From: Methanothermococcus thermolithotrophicus DSM 2095
GTDB lineage: Archaea > AGJL01 > Methanococci > Methanococcales > Methanococcaceae
Length of the DNA stretch: 64,000 bases
Assembly (NCBI RefSeq): GCF_946463545.1
Contig: NZ_OX296583.1
Location: 372,001-436,000, forward strand
Direction of reading: 5' to 3'
Position numbers and translations under genes: made by a program. Of the stretch, positions 19,662-29,974 are shown piece after piece. Every line of letters begins with the position of its first letter. Within the stretch, counting starts at the first letter, position 1. The notes under the pieces are model-generated. The model did no database searches and was not told the origin of the DNA. It saw only the letters and a program-made list of their open reading frames with translations.

Positions 19662-21419
19662 CTACTCCATTAAACCAAGTTTTTTTAGTTTGCTGTAAAA
19701 ATTGGATCCTTTCACAAAGTAGGCATAATTGTCAGATTTTCTCAGGATTAATTCATCCCCCATTCTAGCTATTTCTTCAACATCCCCATCTACAACAACA
19801 AGTGTGGATTTTTTTAAGATTTTTATTTTAATTTCTGAATTTCCATCAACTACTATAGGACGAGAAGAGAGCTTAAATGGACATATTGGCACTATAATAA
19901 ATCCATCAACTAAAGGTTCTACAATTGGTCCTCCAGCACTTAAAGAATATGCCGTTGAACCGTTTGGTGTTGAGATTATTATACCGTCTGCTCTTACATC
20001 CTCTACAAAGTTTCCATTAACATATACCTCAAAGTGAAGCATTTTAGCAGGATTTTTGGTAGTTACAACAACTTCGTTTAAGGCATCAGGGAGTATCTTT
20101 TGAGATCCATCTTTGAATCTAATGAATCCCATTAATTTTGTTCTTTTTTCAATTTCGTAGTTTCCATTTATAACTTCATCAATAGCTTTAAAGACATCCT
20201 CTTTACTAAATTCAGTTAAAAACCCGACAGTCCCCATGTTTATACATAATATGGGGATTTCATTACCGTTTGTAATCTTTGAAGCTCTTAATACAGTACC
20301 ATCCCCCCCAATTGATATCATGTGGGATATATCATCAATATTTTCTATTAGATCACAGTTTGAAGGTATTATTGAATCAAAAATATCCTTATCCATTAGT
20401 TTTAACTTATTTTTTAATACATTATATATTCCTTTATCCAATGAATATCGAATATTTTTAGAATTTAAATACTTAATAACATCAATAACGAGCTCAACAG
20501 CCTCTTCCTTATCCAGTCTTGAAATGATTCCAAAATTGGTAGGTTTTATAATCCATTTATTTCCAAATATTCCAACGAGTTTTTTATGAAGTATTTCATT
20601 TGAACTTATTAAGGATGTTTTTTCATTTACATTCAATTTTAGATTTATCGGCTTCCCATCTTTGTTGGTTATTTTGCCCCCTGCTTCTTTAATAATGATA
20701 TAACCTGCCGCAATATCGCAAAGCCTCGTGGTTTCATTTACATTTATAAATGCATCCAATGCCCCCCTTGCAACATAGCTCATTTCTAAAGCTATTGACC
20801 CAAAAAGCCTTATCCTTCTAACTTTTCTATCTTTTATAAAAGCTAAAGTATTGGGCGAAAGTCCGTATGAAAAAACACCCACAGAGGAATCCTTTAAATT
20901 TTTGGTTTCTGAAACTCTAATTTGTTTCTCCTGCTTTTCTCCATTTTTCAAAATATATGCTCCTTTTCCATTCTGAGCATAGTAAATATCTCCTGTAGCT
21001 ATGTTCTTTACAACTCCAACCTCTAAATCACTTAAAGTAGAATTGTTTAACAATTCATCGTAATTCTTATACTTCTCCAAATTTTCACTTTTTATTTTCC
21101 CCATGGCCACAGAAACCGAATATATCGGAATATCGTTCAATGCATTGTAGGTACCATCAATTGGATCTAAAACCACAATATATTCTGGCTCATTGTTACC
21201 GATTTTTTTCATCCCGATTTCTTCACTTATAAGTATGGCCCCACCATATTTCTCAAGAAAGTTTATAGCTATATTCTCTGCAATAAGATCTATCCTTTTG
21301 GTAGGCGTTCCATCTGCCCCTATTTTTACAACTTCATCTGATTTCTCCCATCCTATTAAAGGTTTTACACCCTTTTCTATACTTTCAGTCATTTTTATTG
21401 CCATTTCTAACATATCCAT
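19662..21419 (-). CDS. Bifunctional NADP phosphatase / NAD kinase
   Basis: A 585-residue fusion. The N-terminal inositol-monophosphatase domain (about 1-275) has the metal motifs ISEEIG and LDPIDGTYN, and LCDIAAGYIII as the third motif. The C-terminal NAD kinase domain (about 300-585) has GGDGTVLRAS, TPNGSTAYSLSAGGP and a VVDGDVEEI-like ending. The same architecture is known from MJ0917 (from memory), which makes NADP and also dephosphorylates it. The first ATG follows GGTGGAAAA. Converges with tldD over 19 bases. Confidence 0.92.
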   Translation of the reverse strand: MDMLEMAIKMTESIEKGVKPLIGWEKSDEVVKIGADGTPTKRIDLIAENIAINFLEKYGGAILISEEIGMKKIGNNEPEYIVVLDPIDGTYNALNDIPIYSVSVAMGKIKSENLEKYKNYDELLNNSTLSDLEVGVVKNIATGDIYYAQNGKGAYILKNGEKQEKQIRVSETKNLKDSSVGVFSYGLSPNTLAFIKDRKVRRIRLFGSIALEMSYVARGALDAFINVNETTRLCDIAAGYIIIKEAGGKITNKDGKPINLKLNVNEKTSLISSNEILHKKLVGIFGNKWIIKPTNFGIISRLDKEEAVELVIDVIKYLNSKNIRYSLDKGIYNVLKNKLKLMDKDIFDSIIPSNCDLIENIDDISHMISIGGDGTVLRASKITNGNEIPILCINMGTVGFLTEFSKEDVFKAIDEVINGNYEIEKRTKLMGFIRFKDGSQKILPDALNEVVVTTKNPAKMLHFEVYVNGNFVEDVRADGIIISTPNGSTAYSLSAGGPIVEPLVDGFIIVPICPFKLSSRPIVVDGNSEIKIKILKKSTLVVVDGDVEEIARMGDELILRKSDNYAYFVKGSNFYSKLKKLGLME

Positions 21420-21704
21420 TTTTCCACCAAATAATAATCACAATTATATCGATAATATACCATTATACTATAAATGACATGCACCATAGTCGTTCTGCAA
21501 TATACATCATTATACATCATTTAAAATTTTTTAAGTTTAAATTAAAATCGTACTGAATTCGAGACAGATCGAAGATTTATTGAGACTTATAAATTTTAAT
21601 TTTTAAATAATACTGTAAGTGTCAAGTTCGCAGAATGACTATAAATAAGTATGAATGAAATAAGTTAAGCTATTAGCTTACTAAAAACTTAAACTGTGGT
21701 ATAT
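21420..21704 (+). promoter_or_regulatory. Divergent promoter region between NAD kinase gene and pstK
   Basis: A 285-base gap between divergent genes. An inverted pair, ATAGTCGTTCTGC at 21486-21498 and GCAGAATGACTAT at 21630-21642, brackets it. The right arm runs into a TATA-like GACTATAAATA about 60 bases before the pstK ATG. A 16-base near-copy of the right arm lies before pheS (30310-30325). Confidence 0.5.
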
Positions 21705-22493
21705 ATGCTAATAATATTAGTAGGACTTCCATCTGTTGGAAAATCGACATTTTCAAAAATACTATCTAAAAAATTGGCTGAAAAGGGAATTGACAATATA
21801 ATATTGGGAACAGACCTGATAAGAGAGAGTTTTCCTGTTTGGAATGAAAAATATGAAGACTTTATAAAAGATTCAACCTATTACCTTATAGATCAGGCCC
21901 TAAAAAAATATGTTGTAATAGTGGATGATACCAACTACTACAACTCAAAGAGAAGGGATCTAATAAACCTAGCCAAAGATGATTCCCATTTTATGATATA
22001 TCTTCATGCCCCACTTGAGGTATTGATAAAGAGAAACATCGAAAGAGGGCAGAAGATCCCAAATGAGGTTATAACAAACATGTTTAATAAATTTGACCTT
22101 CCTGGATCAAAATATAAGTGGGATAAGCCAGATATAACAATAGATACCACCAAGAAAATCGACTACGATGGGATAGTGGATAGAATAATCCAGGAAATTA
22201 AAGAAGGGAAAAAGGAAAGAAAACATGAAAAATACAATGATAAAGAAAAAGATAAAGAAAAGGAAAATGAAAAAGACCTTATAAATAACGTCGATAGAAT
22301 AACGAGAAATATAGTCGGAAATTTTATAAAAAATAACAACACGCTTGACAACAAACAGATCAAAAAAGTTTTAGAACTTAGAAAAACCTTTTTAAAAGAG
22401 TTTAAACACAAATTAAAAGACGGCGAATCCCGAACAAATACTGATAACATAGAGAATGAATTCAAAGATTTTTTAAAAAATAATTTAAAATAA
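21705..22493 (+). CDS. pstK: L-seryl-tRNA(Sec) kinase
   Basis: P-loop kinase (GLPSVGKST at residues 6-14) that phosphorylates Ser-tRNA(Sec) so that SepSecS can make selenocysteinyl-tRNA. Family cues are the DDTNYYNSKRR segment and the long charged C-terminal extension, here with a Lys/Glu-rich stretch (about 165-195) that looks like a flexible linker. The start at 21705 gives MLIILVGLPS; the GTG nine bases upstream is less likely because GTGGT then acts as the ribosome binding site. Its presence implies that the organism makes selenoproteins, so in-frame TGA in this genome need not mean a pseudogene. Confidence 0.9.
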   Translation: MLIILVGLPSVGKSTFSKILSKKLAEKGIDNIILGTDLIRESFPVWNEKYEDFIKDSTYYLIDQALKKYVVIVDDTNYYNSKRRDLINLAKDDSHFMIYLHAPLEVLIKRNIERGQKIPNEVITNMFNKFDLPGSKYKWDKPDITIDTTKKIDYDGIVDRIIQEIKEGKKERKHEKYNDKEKDKEKENEKDLINNVDRITRNIVGNFIKNNNTLDNKQIKKVLELRKTFLKEFKHKLKDGESRTNTDNIENEFKDFLKNNLK

Positions 22494-22506
22494 TTAATAT
22501 TAATTA

Positions 22507-23781
22507 TTAATTAATTAGATCGTAGTATGCCTTTTCGGCCATTTCATAGACTTTCTCTTCATCAACGTTTACCATCTTTCCATCGTTCATTACTATATTA
22601 CCGTCGATTATTACGGTATCTACATTTCCGTTGAAGGAATAAACTAAATGAGAATATATATTCTCTTTTGGAATTAAGAATGGTTTGTTTAAATCAATAA
22701 TTGCCAAATCAGCCAAATAACCTTCTTTTAATTCTCCAGTATTTAAACCTAGAGCTCTTGCCCCATTCTTTGTAGCAAAGTCAAATGCCTCCTTTGCATT
22801 TACAACAGTCGGGTTTAAATTTACTCCCTTATGTATCAAAGCACAGGACTTTATTTCTTCAAATAGGTTCAAATTGTTATTACTTCCACAACCGTCTGTT
22901 CCAAGAGTTATATTTATCCCATTATCCAAAAGTTTTGGAATTGGAGCAACACCTGAAGCCAGTTTTAAGTTACTTATCGGATTATGGGAAACTGTGATGT
23001 TTTTTTCTTTGATAATATTGATCTCACTGTCTGAAAGATGAACACAATGAGCTGCTATAACATTTACGTCATTGAAAAATCCAAATGAATTTAGGTATTC
23101 AAATGGTCTCATTTTGGTTTTTTCATTTACCATTTTCACTTCATCCAATGTTTCATTCATGTGTATGTGTATTGGAACATCGTACTCCTTTGCCATATCA
23201 TGTACCTCTGACAAGAGCTCCTTTGAACATGTGTATGGAGCATGAGGACCAAGGGCGGCATTTATCCTTGGGTTGTTCAAATTTTTAATTATTTCAATGG
23301 ATTCTTTTGCAGACTTTAGCTCTTTTTTTCTTTTTTCTTCATCATCTAAATCTATCATACCATAAGAAAGTGTGGATCTAATCCCAGTTTCATCCACTGC
23401 CTTTAAAATAGAGTCTAAATAGAAGTACATGTCGTTAAAAGTTGTTGTTCCACTTTTTATCATTTCTACACAGGCTAAAAGTGTTCCAGCATAGATTATT
23501 TTTTCGTTTAACTTAGCTTCAAGTTTCCAAATATGGTCATTAAGCCATTCCATCAATGGCATGTCGTCTGCAACTCCCCTAAATAACGCCATAGGGGCAT
23601 GGGTGTGAGTATTTACAAGACCTGGAATTATTACTTTATCTTTTCCATCTATTATCTCGGTTTCATCCTTACTGATTTCTGAAACATCTATTTCGCCTAT
23701 CTTTTGTATGATATTGTCGTTTACCAATAAATCTTGTTTTTTTCCATTTATTATTCCATTTTTTATTAAAATTGAAGCCAT
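22507..23781 (-). CDS. dadD: 5'-deoxyadenosine deaminase (MTA/SAH deaminase family)
   Basis: A 424-residue amidohydrolase. Metal ligands are visible as NTHTHAPM (about 57-64), HMNE around 203-206, AAHCVHLS and GTDGCGSNNN. The C-terminal KNGARALGL followed by GYLADLAIIDL closes the barrel. The M. jannaschii homologue MJ1541 deaminates 5'-deoxyadenosine, and also SAH and MTA, for recycling radical SAM products; this is family knowledge. CGGAGAGATAAA precedes the ATG. A divergent paralogue lies at 57926. Confidence 0.86.
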   Translation of the reverse strand: MASILIKNGIINGKKQDLLVNDNIIQKIGEIDVSEISKDETEIIDGKDKVIIPGLVNTHTHAPMALFRGVADDMPLMEWLNDHIWKLEAKLNEKIIYAGTLLACVEMIKSGTTTFNDMYFYLDSILKAVDETGIRSTLSYGMIDLDDEEKRKKELKSAKESIEIIKNLNNPRINAALGPHAPYTCSKELLSEVHDMAKEYDVPIHIHMNETLDEVKMVNEKTKMRPFEYLNSFGFFNDVNVIAAHCVHLSDSEINIIKEKNITVSHNPISNLKLASGVAPIPKLLDNGINITLGTDGCGSNNNLNLFEEIKSCALIHKGVNLNPTVVNAKEAFDFATKNGARALGLNTGELKEGYLADLAIIDLNKPFLIPKENIYSHLVYSFNGNVDTVIIDGNIVMNDGKMVNVDEEKVYEMAEKAYYDLIN

Positions 23782-23830
23782 TTTATCTCTCCGAAATCTT
23801 TAAGACAAATGATTGATTTATGAAAGAAAA

Positions 23831-25885
23831 TTATGAATCAATATTTAATCTAATTATACACTTATTTTGTTTAATCTTATCCCTAAGATTATTTACAATT
23901 TTTTGTAAGTCATACAAATCTACTTCATTAGTTCCTTTTAATAAATGATATTCTTTCATACTTTTAAAATTAACATCATTTTGATACGCATCTAAAATTT
24001 TCTTACAGAATTTTGTTTTAGTAAATCCATCGAAATCATAAGGTATTGTTCCTTCATAGGTTATGATACTCCCATCTGGAAGATTATATTCAAATCTTTT
24101 TAATTTTTTTTCAGAATTGTCAAAAAAATCAGCAACATCTTTTAATTTTTTTGACTGTATTGGTATTCCTATCTGAGTTTTAATTTTATAATATACATTG
24201 ATAAAAGCTTCTTTAACCGGTTTTAATTTCATATTTCTACTTCTAAATAAATTTAATATGCTATTTCGGCCTTCTCCTCCATAATGTAGTATTTTATAAC
24301 CATCCAATATTAATTTATTAACTAAATCAATAACCTCTTCTTCTTCCCCTACGGAAAATTGTTTTATTTTCTCATCAATTAAAAATCCATATAATATAGT
24401 ATTTGATGAATCGATATATTCCGTATCAAAATAAGCAACTTTTTTTTCAAAAAGCCATTCTAAATCATTAGTTAATATAACTAATTCTCCGTCTTTTGCA
24501 AATACTTTTGAAAGGGCATCCATTAATATCATTTTAGATAGTCCGTTCTTTATTTTTTTTACTAATTTTTCAGCATGCTCTTTTTTAATATCATCTGGTT
24601 TTTTAACTCCCATCTTATAAAGTTCTATAACATGAAATAAACTAAACCCATATTTACATTTTATATTCCAGTATAAGTTAGGAAAATCTGAAACAAATTC
24701 GTCTCCAAACTCTTCTATTGCAGAAGTAAGAATATTACAATCCTTTTCATATAAAAATCCTGATTCATATAAATTCTTATATATTTCTTCTCGAGTTTTA
24801 GATGATTTAACTGCAAGTTCAAAGTTTGAGGGTATTTTTATCCATTTAGTTTTAATTTCATCATTTTCTATTTCAATTAATGCCATATTGCCATGAGATA
24901 AATCATCATCATGAGATGCTACATTAATTATAGGAGTGTTTTCAAAAAGAGTTTCCTTACCGCCATATCTATGTACATGACCACAAACCACCAATAATGG
25001 CTTTTTTTCTTTTACAAATTCTAACAATGGTTTAGACCCAATATGCTTTTCTCCATATCTCATGGCATAATCCAATATACTATAAGGAGGGGCATGGGAT
25101 AAAATAATCATTTTTTTATCTTTATACTTTTTTGCCATATTGTTAAGGTGTTTTTTAACAGTTTTGTCATCAGAAGATAGAATATAGTTAATTGGTGTTT
25201 CAGAAGGAGCTCCCTCTAAACCAATGATTACAAAATCGTCAATTACTAAGGGATTGGAATGCACATTATAAACATTTTTATGTTTTGTCTCTATTTCTTT
25301 ATATATCGGATGATTATCATTACCAAGAACAAAACATAGACCATATTTAGATAATGCGGATAGTTTTTTAAAATACTCTTTTTCATTAGAAAAATAAATT
25401 AATCCTTTAACTTCTCCATTTTTAGTAGTATAGTATGGCATATGCTTTTCAAAAAAATTTTTTATATCTTCAAGTGATGGTTCTTTATTTCCATAGTTGT
25501 CCATTTTATAGAATATACTCCTGATTACAAAATCATTGGGGTTATTAAATATATAATTAGAAAGATAATTAATTATCTCTTTTTTTGTATATCTTTTCTT
25601 TTCTTTTTTAAAATAGAATACGGCCACATCACTTAAAGTCGCAGATGATCTTTTGTCTATTTTCACAGAAGGAGCGTAGTGTATACATTCTTTATTAAAT
25701 GTATTAAGACTCTGTTCAACAATTTGTTTTAGAGTTTTTTTTGGCAAACTTTCAAATCTATCAATATCATCTCCACCATATAAAATAATGTCGGGATTAA
25801 TATCTTTTATGATTTCTAAGCATTTCTTTATGGAATGTACCCGTAAATCTGAAAATGCCACAATTCTTAATTTTGATTTGTGCAT
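23831..25885 (-). CDS. Metallophosphoesterase fused to a DEDD-like exonuclease domain
   Basis: A 684-residue multidomain protein. Residues 1-320 are a calcineurin-like phosphoesterase with an insertion: VAFSDLR, YGGDDID, LGNDNHP, LSHAPP and CGHVHRYGG replace or match the five metal motifs; note SDLR where SDxH is usual. A central segment (GVKKPDDIKKEHAEKLVKKI) looks like a helix-hairpin-helix. The C-terminal part begins KVAYFDTEYID, resembling an RNase H/DEDD exonuclease motif I, and ends LLKGTNEVDLYDLQKI. I start at ATG 25885, preceded by GTGATAAT; an in-frame ATG at 25939 exists. Function unknown; nucleic acid processing or defence is inference. Confidence 0.68.
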   Translation of the reverse strand: MHKSKLRIVAFSDLRVHSIKKCLEIIKDINPDIILYGGDDIDRFESLPKKTLKQIVEQSLNTFNKECIHYAPSVKIDKRSSATLSDVAVFYFKKEKKRYTKKEIINYLSNYIFNNPNDFVIRSIFYKMDNYGNKEPSLEDIKNFFEKHMPYYTTKNGEVKGLIYFSNEKEYFKKLSALSKYGLCFVLGNDNHPIYKEIETKHKNVYNVHSNPLVIDDFVIIGLEGAPSETPINYILSSDDKTVKKHLNNMAKKYKDKKMIILSHAPPYSILDYAMRYGEKHIGSKPLLEFVKEKKPLLVVCGHVHRYGGKETLFENTPIINVASHDDDLSHGNMALIEIENDEIKTKWIKIPSNFELAVKSSKTREEIYKNLYESGFLYEKDCNILTSAIEEFGDEFVSDFPNLYWNIKCKYGFSLFHVIELYKMGVKKPDDIKKEHAEKLVKKIKNGLSKMILMDALSKVFAKDGELVILTNDLEWLFEKKVAYFDTEYIDSSNTILYGFLIDEKIKQFSVGEEEEVIDLVNKLILDGYKILHYGGEGRNSILNLFRSRNMKLKPVKEAFINVYYKIKTQIGIPIQSKKLKDVADFFDNSEKKLKRFEYNLPDGSIITYEGTIPYDFDGFTKTKFCKKILDAYQNDVNFKSMKEYHLLKGTNEVDLYDLQKIVNNLRDKIKQNKCIIRLNIDS

Positions 25886-26114
25886 ATTATCACATATATG
25901 GTTTATTATCAAATCTTTGTTTTGTAGTATATGGAACATATTAATATGTTTATATATGAATATATTATGTTAAATAATATCACTTTATTGGCTAAATTAT
26001 GGGTGTTGAGGAAAATAGTGCTTGCATCATATTAAGGAGTGGATAAACCATTTTTATATGGGTGTTTATTTTTTATATATAAATTAAGAAAGTTAAATAA
26101 GAAAATTATTTATT

Positions 26115-26681
26115 TTAAAAATTTTTCCCTACTCCGAGCTCTTCAATTGTAACCAATGGTATGAGCTCGACATTCATTTCCTTTAAGTTGTCTTTTGCCC
26201 CTTCCATTCTATCTACGATAACAAAAACTTTTTCAACTATTCCGTTATTTCTCCTTATTTCATCAACTGCCTTTGCAACACTGCCTCCTGATGTCGTAAC
26301 ATCTTCAACAATGATAACCCTATCGCCATCATTTAATTCTCCTTCAATTTTATTTTTTGTTCCATAATCCTTTGCCTTTTTTCTCACAATAAGAAGGTCT
26401 TTTTCTGTTTCAAGTGAAACTGCAGTGGCTATAGAGACAGACCCTAACTCTACACCAGCAATTTTTAAGTTCTTATTTTCGAGCTCATTTTCCTTCTCTA
26501 AGTATTCTTTAATCATTTTTGCAACTGCCTTTAAAACCTTTGGATTTGTAGTGGCTTTTTTTATATCCACGTAGTATTTGCTTTTTTTCCCTGATGCAAG
26601 TACAAAATCACCAAATTTTACACAATTTACATCCTTTAAGAGCTGAATCAAATTTTTCTTTAAAGTGTCATAATCATTCAA
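26115..26681 (-). CDS. pyrE: Orotate phosphoribosyltransferase
   Basis: A 188-residue type I phosphoribosyltransferase that joins orotate and PRPP to form OMP in pyrimidine synthesis. The PRPP-binding motif VIIVEDVTTSGGSV is at about residues 118-131, and the catalytic Lys loop is KKAKDYGTKNKIEGE. The start codon is TTG at 26681, with GGTGATAC just upstream; no in-frame ATG is available before the core fold. Confidence 0.93.
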   Translation of the reverse strand: MNDYDTLKKNLIQLLKDVNCVKFGDFVLASGKKSKYYVDIKKATTNPKVLKAVAKMIKEYLEKENELENKNLKIAGVELGSVSIATAVSLETEKDLLIVRKKAKDYGTKNKIEGELNDGDRVIIVEDVTTSGGSVAKAVDEIRRNNGIVEKVFVIVDRMEGAKDNLKEMNVELIPLVTIEELGVGKNF

Positions 26682-26829
26682 AGTATCACCTTATATCTAT
26701 TTACCTGGAATATCCTGCAGTACACTTCTAATAGTATCGGCTGATAACTTATAAATTATTGTTTATATATTATATTTAACATATAAGATTCATTTAAGAT
26801 TCATTTTAAAATAAACAGGTGGTTAAATA

Positions 26830-28167
26830 ATGGGATTTATAGAAAAAATGACAATTCTGGTTTTAACTATTTTGTGTATACTTCCTGCCAGTTATGCCAT
26901 AATTGGACAAGATTCATTCCATATTATAGTAAACGAGGATAATGTAGATAAAAATTACGCTGAAATGCTCATGAAGAACTACTATTCAAACAAGGAAATA
27001 GAAGTAGAAGATGGAAATAAATTAAAAGTTAAAGAAACAATAATATACAACGTTCCAACAGCAACCGATAGTTTTGAGATTAAGGACAGTAAAAGCAAAC
27101 TTTTTGTAGTATTTGAGAAGGATGATAACGACAATAGGATAAGATATAAAAAAGTAGAATATGAAGAAAACCTTGAAACATCCGATATTGGCAAGGAAAT
27201 AATATTCTTAGGAAAAGCCTACACTATTTTGGATTACGATAAAAATTCCATGCTCCTTGGCAACAAGGTAAAAGATGTAATAGTAAAAGATAAAGATCCA
27301 CAATTTGAATATGGAGGGTATAAAATTATTTTGGAGGCCATGAATGAAAACGGGGATGAATTGATAATTAATATATCAAAAAATAATGAATCAATAGATC
27401 ACCCAAAAATACGAGAGAAGAACTATTATAAAATCAAAAACTCCACAATTTCCATATACTACAACGGTACAGAAAAAAGTGGTAAGTACTATTACTTCTA
27501 CTTTGAAGTTTATGACGCCCTTAAATTAGAAGATGGAGAAAAATTTGATATTAACAATGATTTTAAAGTATTTCTTGATGATAAAAATATCATACTAAGA
27601 TATGATAATCCTGAGGAGCTCCCTGAAAACTTCGAGTTACTAAACTATAAAGTTAGTGTAGAGAATATTGATGAAAATAACTCCATCGTTTATTTTAACG
27701 TTAAATCCACAAACAATTATGAAGTTGAAATGGATGAAGATACAAAATACTTCGGAAACAACATATTTGCAATTAAAAAAGATGACGAAATAAAACTGTA
27801 CAAAGATGGAAAGCAGTACAGTAAAATAATAGATTACCAAGGTTCAAAGATCCTACTGGACGATGACGTATTAAAAACCAATAGTGATTTAATACTCATT
27901 GGAGGTCCTGTTTCAAATAAACTAACTAAGGAGATAGAAAATTATCTAAAAATACCTATTGATAACGAAAATCCCGGAAAAAACAGAGGAGTTATCCAAC
28001 TTATAGACAAACCTTACAACCAAAAATACAAAATATTGGTACTTGCAGGCTCAGATAGAAACGGTACCAAAGCCTGTGTATTGGCCTTGATAGATGGTAT
28101 TTACAAAAACCAAGAAACTTTAATGGTTGAATTAGAAGATGGCGATAAAGTCAAAGTTGTAGAATAA
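26830..28167 (+). CDS. S-layer-like secreted protein
   Basis: A 445-residue exported protein with a signal peptide (hydrophobic residues 7-24, likely cut after ASYA). It contains several N-glycosylation sequons (for example NIS, NNS, NST, NGT). The C-terminal part, LILIGGPVSNKLTKEI and later ILVLAGSDRNGT, matches the closing segment of the S-layer proteins at 47803 and 49897 (LILVGGPVVNALTKEL, LVVAGGDREAT), so it belongs to the methanococcal S-layer family but is shorter and divergent. It may be a minor wall component. It is divergent from pyrE and has AGGTGG before ATG. Confidence 0.78.
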   Translation: MGFIEKMTILVLTILCILPASYAIIGQDSFHIIVNEDNVDKNYAEMLMKNYYSNKEIEVEDGNKLKVKETIIYNVPTATDSFEIKDSKSKLFVVFEKDDNDNRIRYKKVEYEENLETSDIGKEIIFLGKAYTILDYDKNSMLLGNKVKDVIVKDKDPQFEYGGYKIILEAMNENGDELIINISKNNESIDHPKIREKNYYKIKNSTISIYYNGTEKSGKYYYFYFEVYDALKLEDGEKFDINNDFKVFLDDKNIILRYDNPEELPENFELLNYKVSVENIDENNSIVYFNVKSTNNYEVEMDEDTKYFGNNIFAIKKDDEIKLYKDGKQYSKIIDYQGSKILLDDDVLKTNSDLILIGGPVSNKLTKEIENYLKIPIDNENPGKNRGVIQLIDKPYNQKYKILVLAGSDRNGTKACVLALIDGIYKNQETLMVELEDGDKVKVVE

Positions 28168-28274
28168 TCGACAAATCATGTGGTATAACACATGAATTTT
28201 AGTTTAATTTATTTTTTAGTTATTCTTTATAACTTATAATTTACTTATTTTTTAATTTTCTTAATGGTGAAAAA

Positions 28275-28880
28275 ATGGTTGAGATAATAGACTTCGACAA
28301 TATTTCTGTAGTAATTGTTGACAAAGAAATGAAATATACGGGAAAAGAAATAGAACCATTATGGGCATTTAAAACTTTTAATATACAAAAAGACAGTATT
28401 GTAGTTTTTAAAGGACCTATGGAAGTAAAAATCGAAGACATGAAGGATTTAAAAGACGTAAAGGAAGAATCAGAATACCAAATTCCAATAAAGTCTTCTG
28501 AAAGTATAAACTACATTGTTGAACACTTCGATAATCCCGACTTAAAAATCACGTACTTGAGGCAGAGAATATTGGTTTCCATTGCAAAAGAAGTTATTGA
28601 GGAAATGGGAAATATTAGATTGAAGAGGGAAGGGGATGATTTATACTTTGAAGATAAAAAACTTTCAGTTTGTATTGCATGTAGGGGCGTATCCTCTGGA
28701 AAAATCCATCTCGGTATAAATGTAAAAACTGAAGGTACTCCAGAACATGTAAATGCTACAGGCTTAAACGATATAGGGGTTAAAAATATTGAAAAAGTTA
28801 TGGAAAAAATAGCAACTTTGTATGCAAAAGAGATGACAAAAATTGAAAAGGACATGAGAAAAACCATGGTTTTGATTTAA
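28275..28880 (+). CDS. DUF366 family protein
   Basis: A 201-residue cytoplasmic protein. The start (DKEMKYTGKEIEPLWAFK), the segment SIVVFKGPMEVKIEDMKDL and the C-terminal CIACRGVSSGKIHLGINV match DUF366 as I recall it, an archaeal family without known activity. The conserved Cys in SVCIACR and basic residues nearby could form a site. GGTGAAAAA precedes the ATG. It converges with the radical SAM gene downstream. Confidence 0.65.
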   Translation: MVEIIDFDNISVVIVDKEMKYTGKEIEPLWAFKTFNIQKDSIVVFKGPMEVKIEDMKDLKDVKEESEYQIPIKSSESINYIVEHFDNPDLKITYLRQRILVSIAKEVIEEMGNIRLKREGDDLYFEDKKLSVCIACRGVSSGKIHLGINVKTEGTPEHVNATGLNDIGVKNIEKVMEKIATLYAKEMTKIEKDMRKTMVLI

Positions 28881-28975
28881 GATCATCCTTCCGGGAATTT
28901 TACCTAAATCATCTCTTCATTATCAATATTTAAAGCTATAATTATTCCTCCAGCCTGTACTCTCCTAAGAAGTAT

Positions 28976-29974
28976 TTAAATTAAATACTTACTTCCTTGC
29001 CTGCTTTTTCTTCTCTTTAATTCATTACTTATTTCATTCAATATCTTAAGTCTACTTAAAACCCATTCTGGAGATACCTTTATCTCGTCAGGTACTTTAT
29101 CCTTTGACACCCTCTGAATTAAAACATACGGCGATAGATGTTCTAAAAAATCACATACTAAACTAACATACTGTTTTTCATCTACAGTTTTGTATTCTCC
29201 TTTCCAATAAAGTTCTTCTAATTTCGTGTTTTTAACTACAACCAACGGGTATATTTTCAAAGCATCAATTTTAAGCGCTGAAAGAACTTTTGCAGTCTCC
29301 ATCATTTCGCTCCAGCTCTCATTTGGAAGTCCCAATATAATATGCCCACATACTAAAATTCCCCTTTTCTTACATTCTTTAATGGCGTTAATAATATCGG
29401 AAGTGCTATGTTTTCTATTTAAAAATTCCAGTGTTTTTTGATGTATCGTCTGGATCCCTAAATCAAGCCATATCTCATAACCTTTTTTGACGTAATCACC
29501 CAAAATGTCCAGTTTTTCTTTTTCAAGACAATCTGGTCTTGTGCCTATGGACAATCCAATAACGTCATCGTACGAAAGTGCAAAATCCCATAATTCTTTT
29601 AATTTTTCAACATCTCCGTAGGTGTTTGTCCCAGGATAGAAATAAATATAAAATTTTTCAATTCCCTTATTTTTTTGTCTTTCCATCTGTACTTCGATCT
29701 GTTCCTTTAGGGAGTACTTCGAATCACAGTATTTAACACTAATTGGCCGTCCCATCTTTGGGCAAAAAATACAGCCATTTTTATCCAGTGTTCCATCTTT
29801 ATTGGGGCATGAAAACCCTGCATCAACAGGGATTTTAAATGTTCTATAGGGTTTTGCCTTTTTTGAATAAATTCCATACTGAGCTATTGGAAAGCCTTCG
29901 GAATATATTGAGTCTATAATGCTTTTGTCTATATTGTGGTTATAGTTATTGATTTCACAATTTTCACTCTCCAT
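28976..29974 (-). CDS. Radical SAM protein, TIGR01212 (YhcC) family
   Basis: A 332-residue radical SAM enzyme. Cluster cysteines lie in DAGFSCPNKDG and NGCIFC with a spacing longer than the usual CxxxCxxC, which is typical for the TIGR01212/YhcC group. Other marks are YFYPGTNTYG, GLSIGTRPDCL and HIILGLPNES. The substrate is unknown; a tRNA or sulfur modification role has been suggested for related proteins. GGTGATTTT precedes the ATG. Confidence 0.85.
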   Translation of the reverse strand: MESENCEINNYNHNIDKSIIDSIYSEGFPIAQYGIYSKKAKPYRTFKIPVDAGFSCPNKDGTLDKNGCIFCPKMGRPISVKYCDSKYSLKEQIEVQMERQKNKGIEKFYIYFYPGTNTYGDVEKLKELWDFALSYDDVIGLSIGTRPDCLEKEKLDILGDYVKKGYEIWLDLGIQTIHQKTLEFLNRKHSTSDIINAIKECKKRGILVCGHIILGLPNESWSEMMETAKVLSALKIDALKIYPLVVVKNTKLEELYWKGEYKTVDEKQYVSLVCDFLEHLSPYVLIQRVSKDKVPDEIKVSPEWVLSRLKILNEISNELKRRKSRQGSKYLI

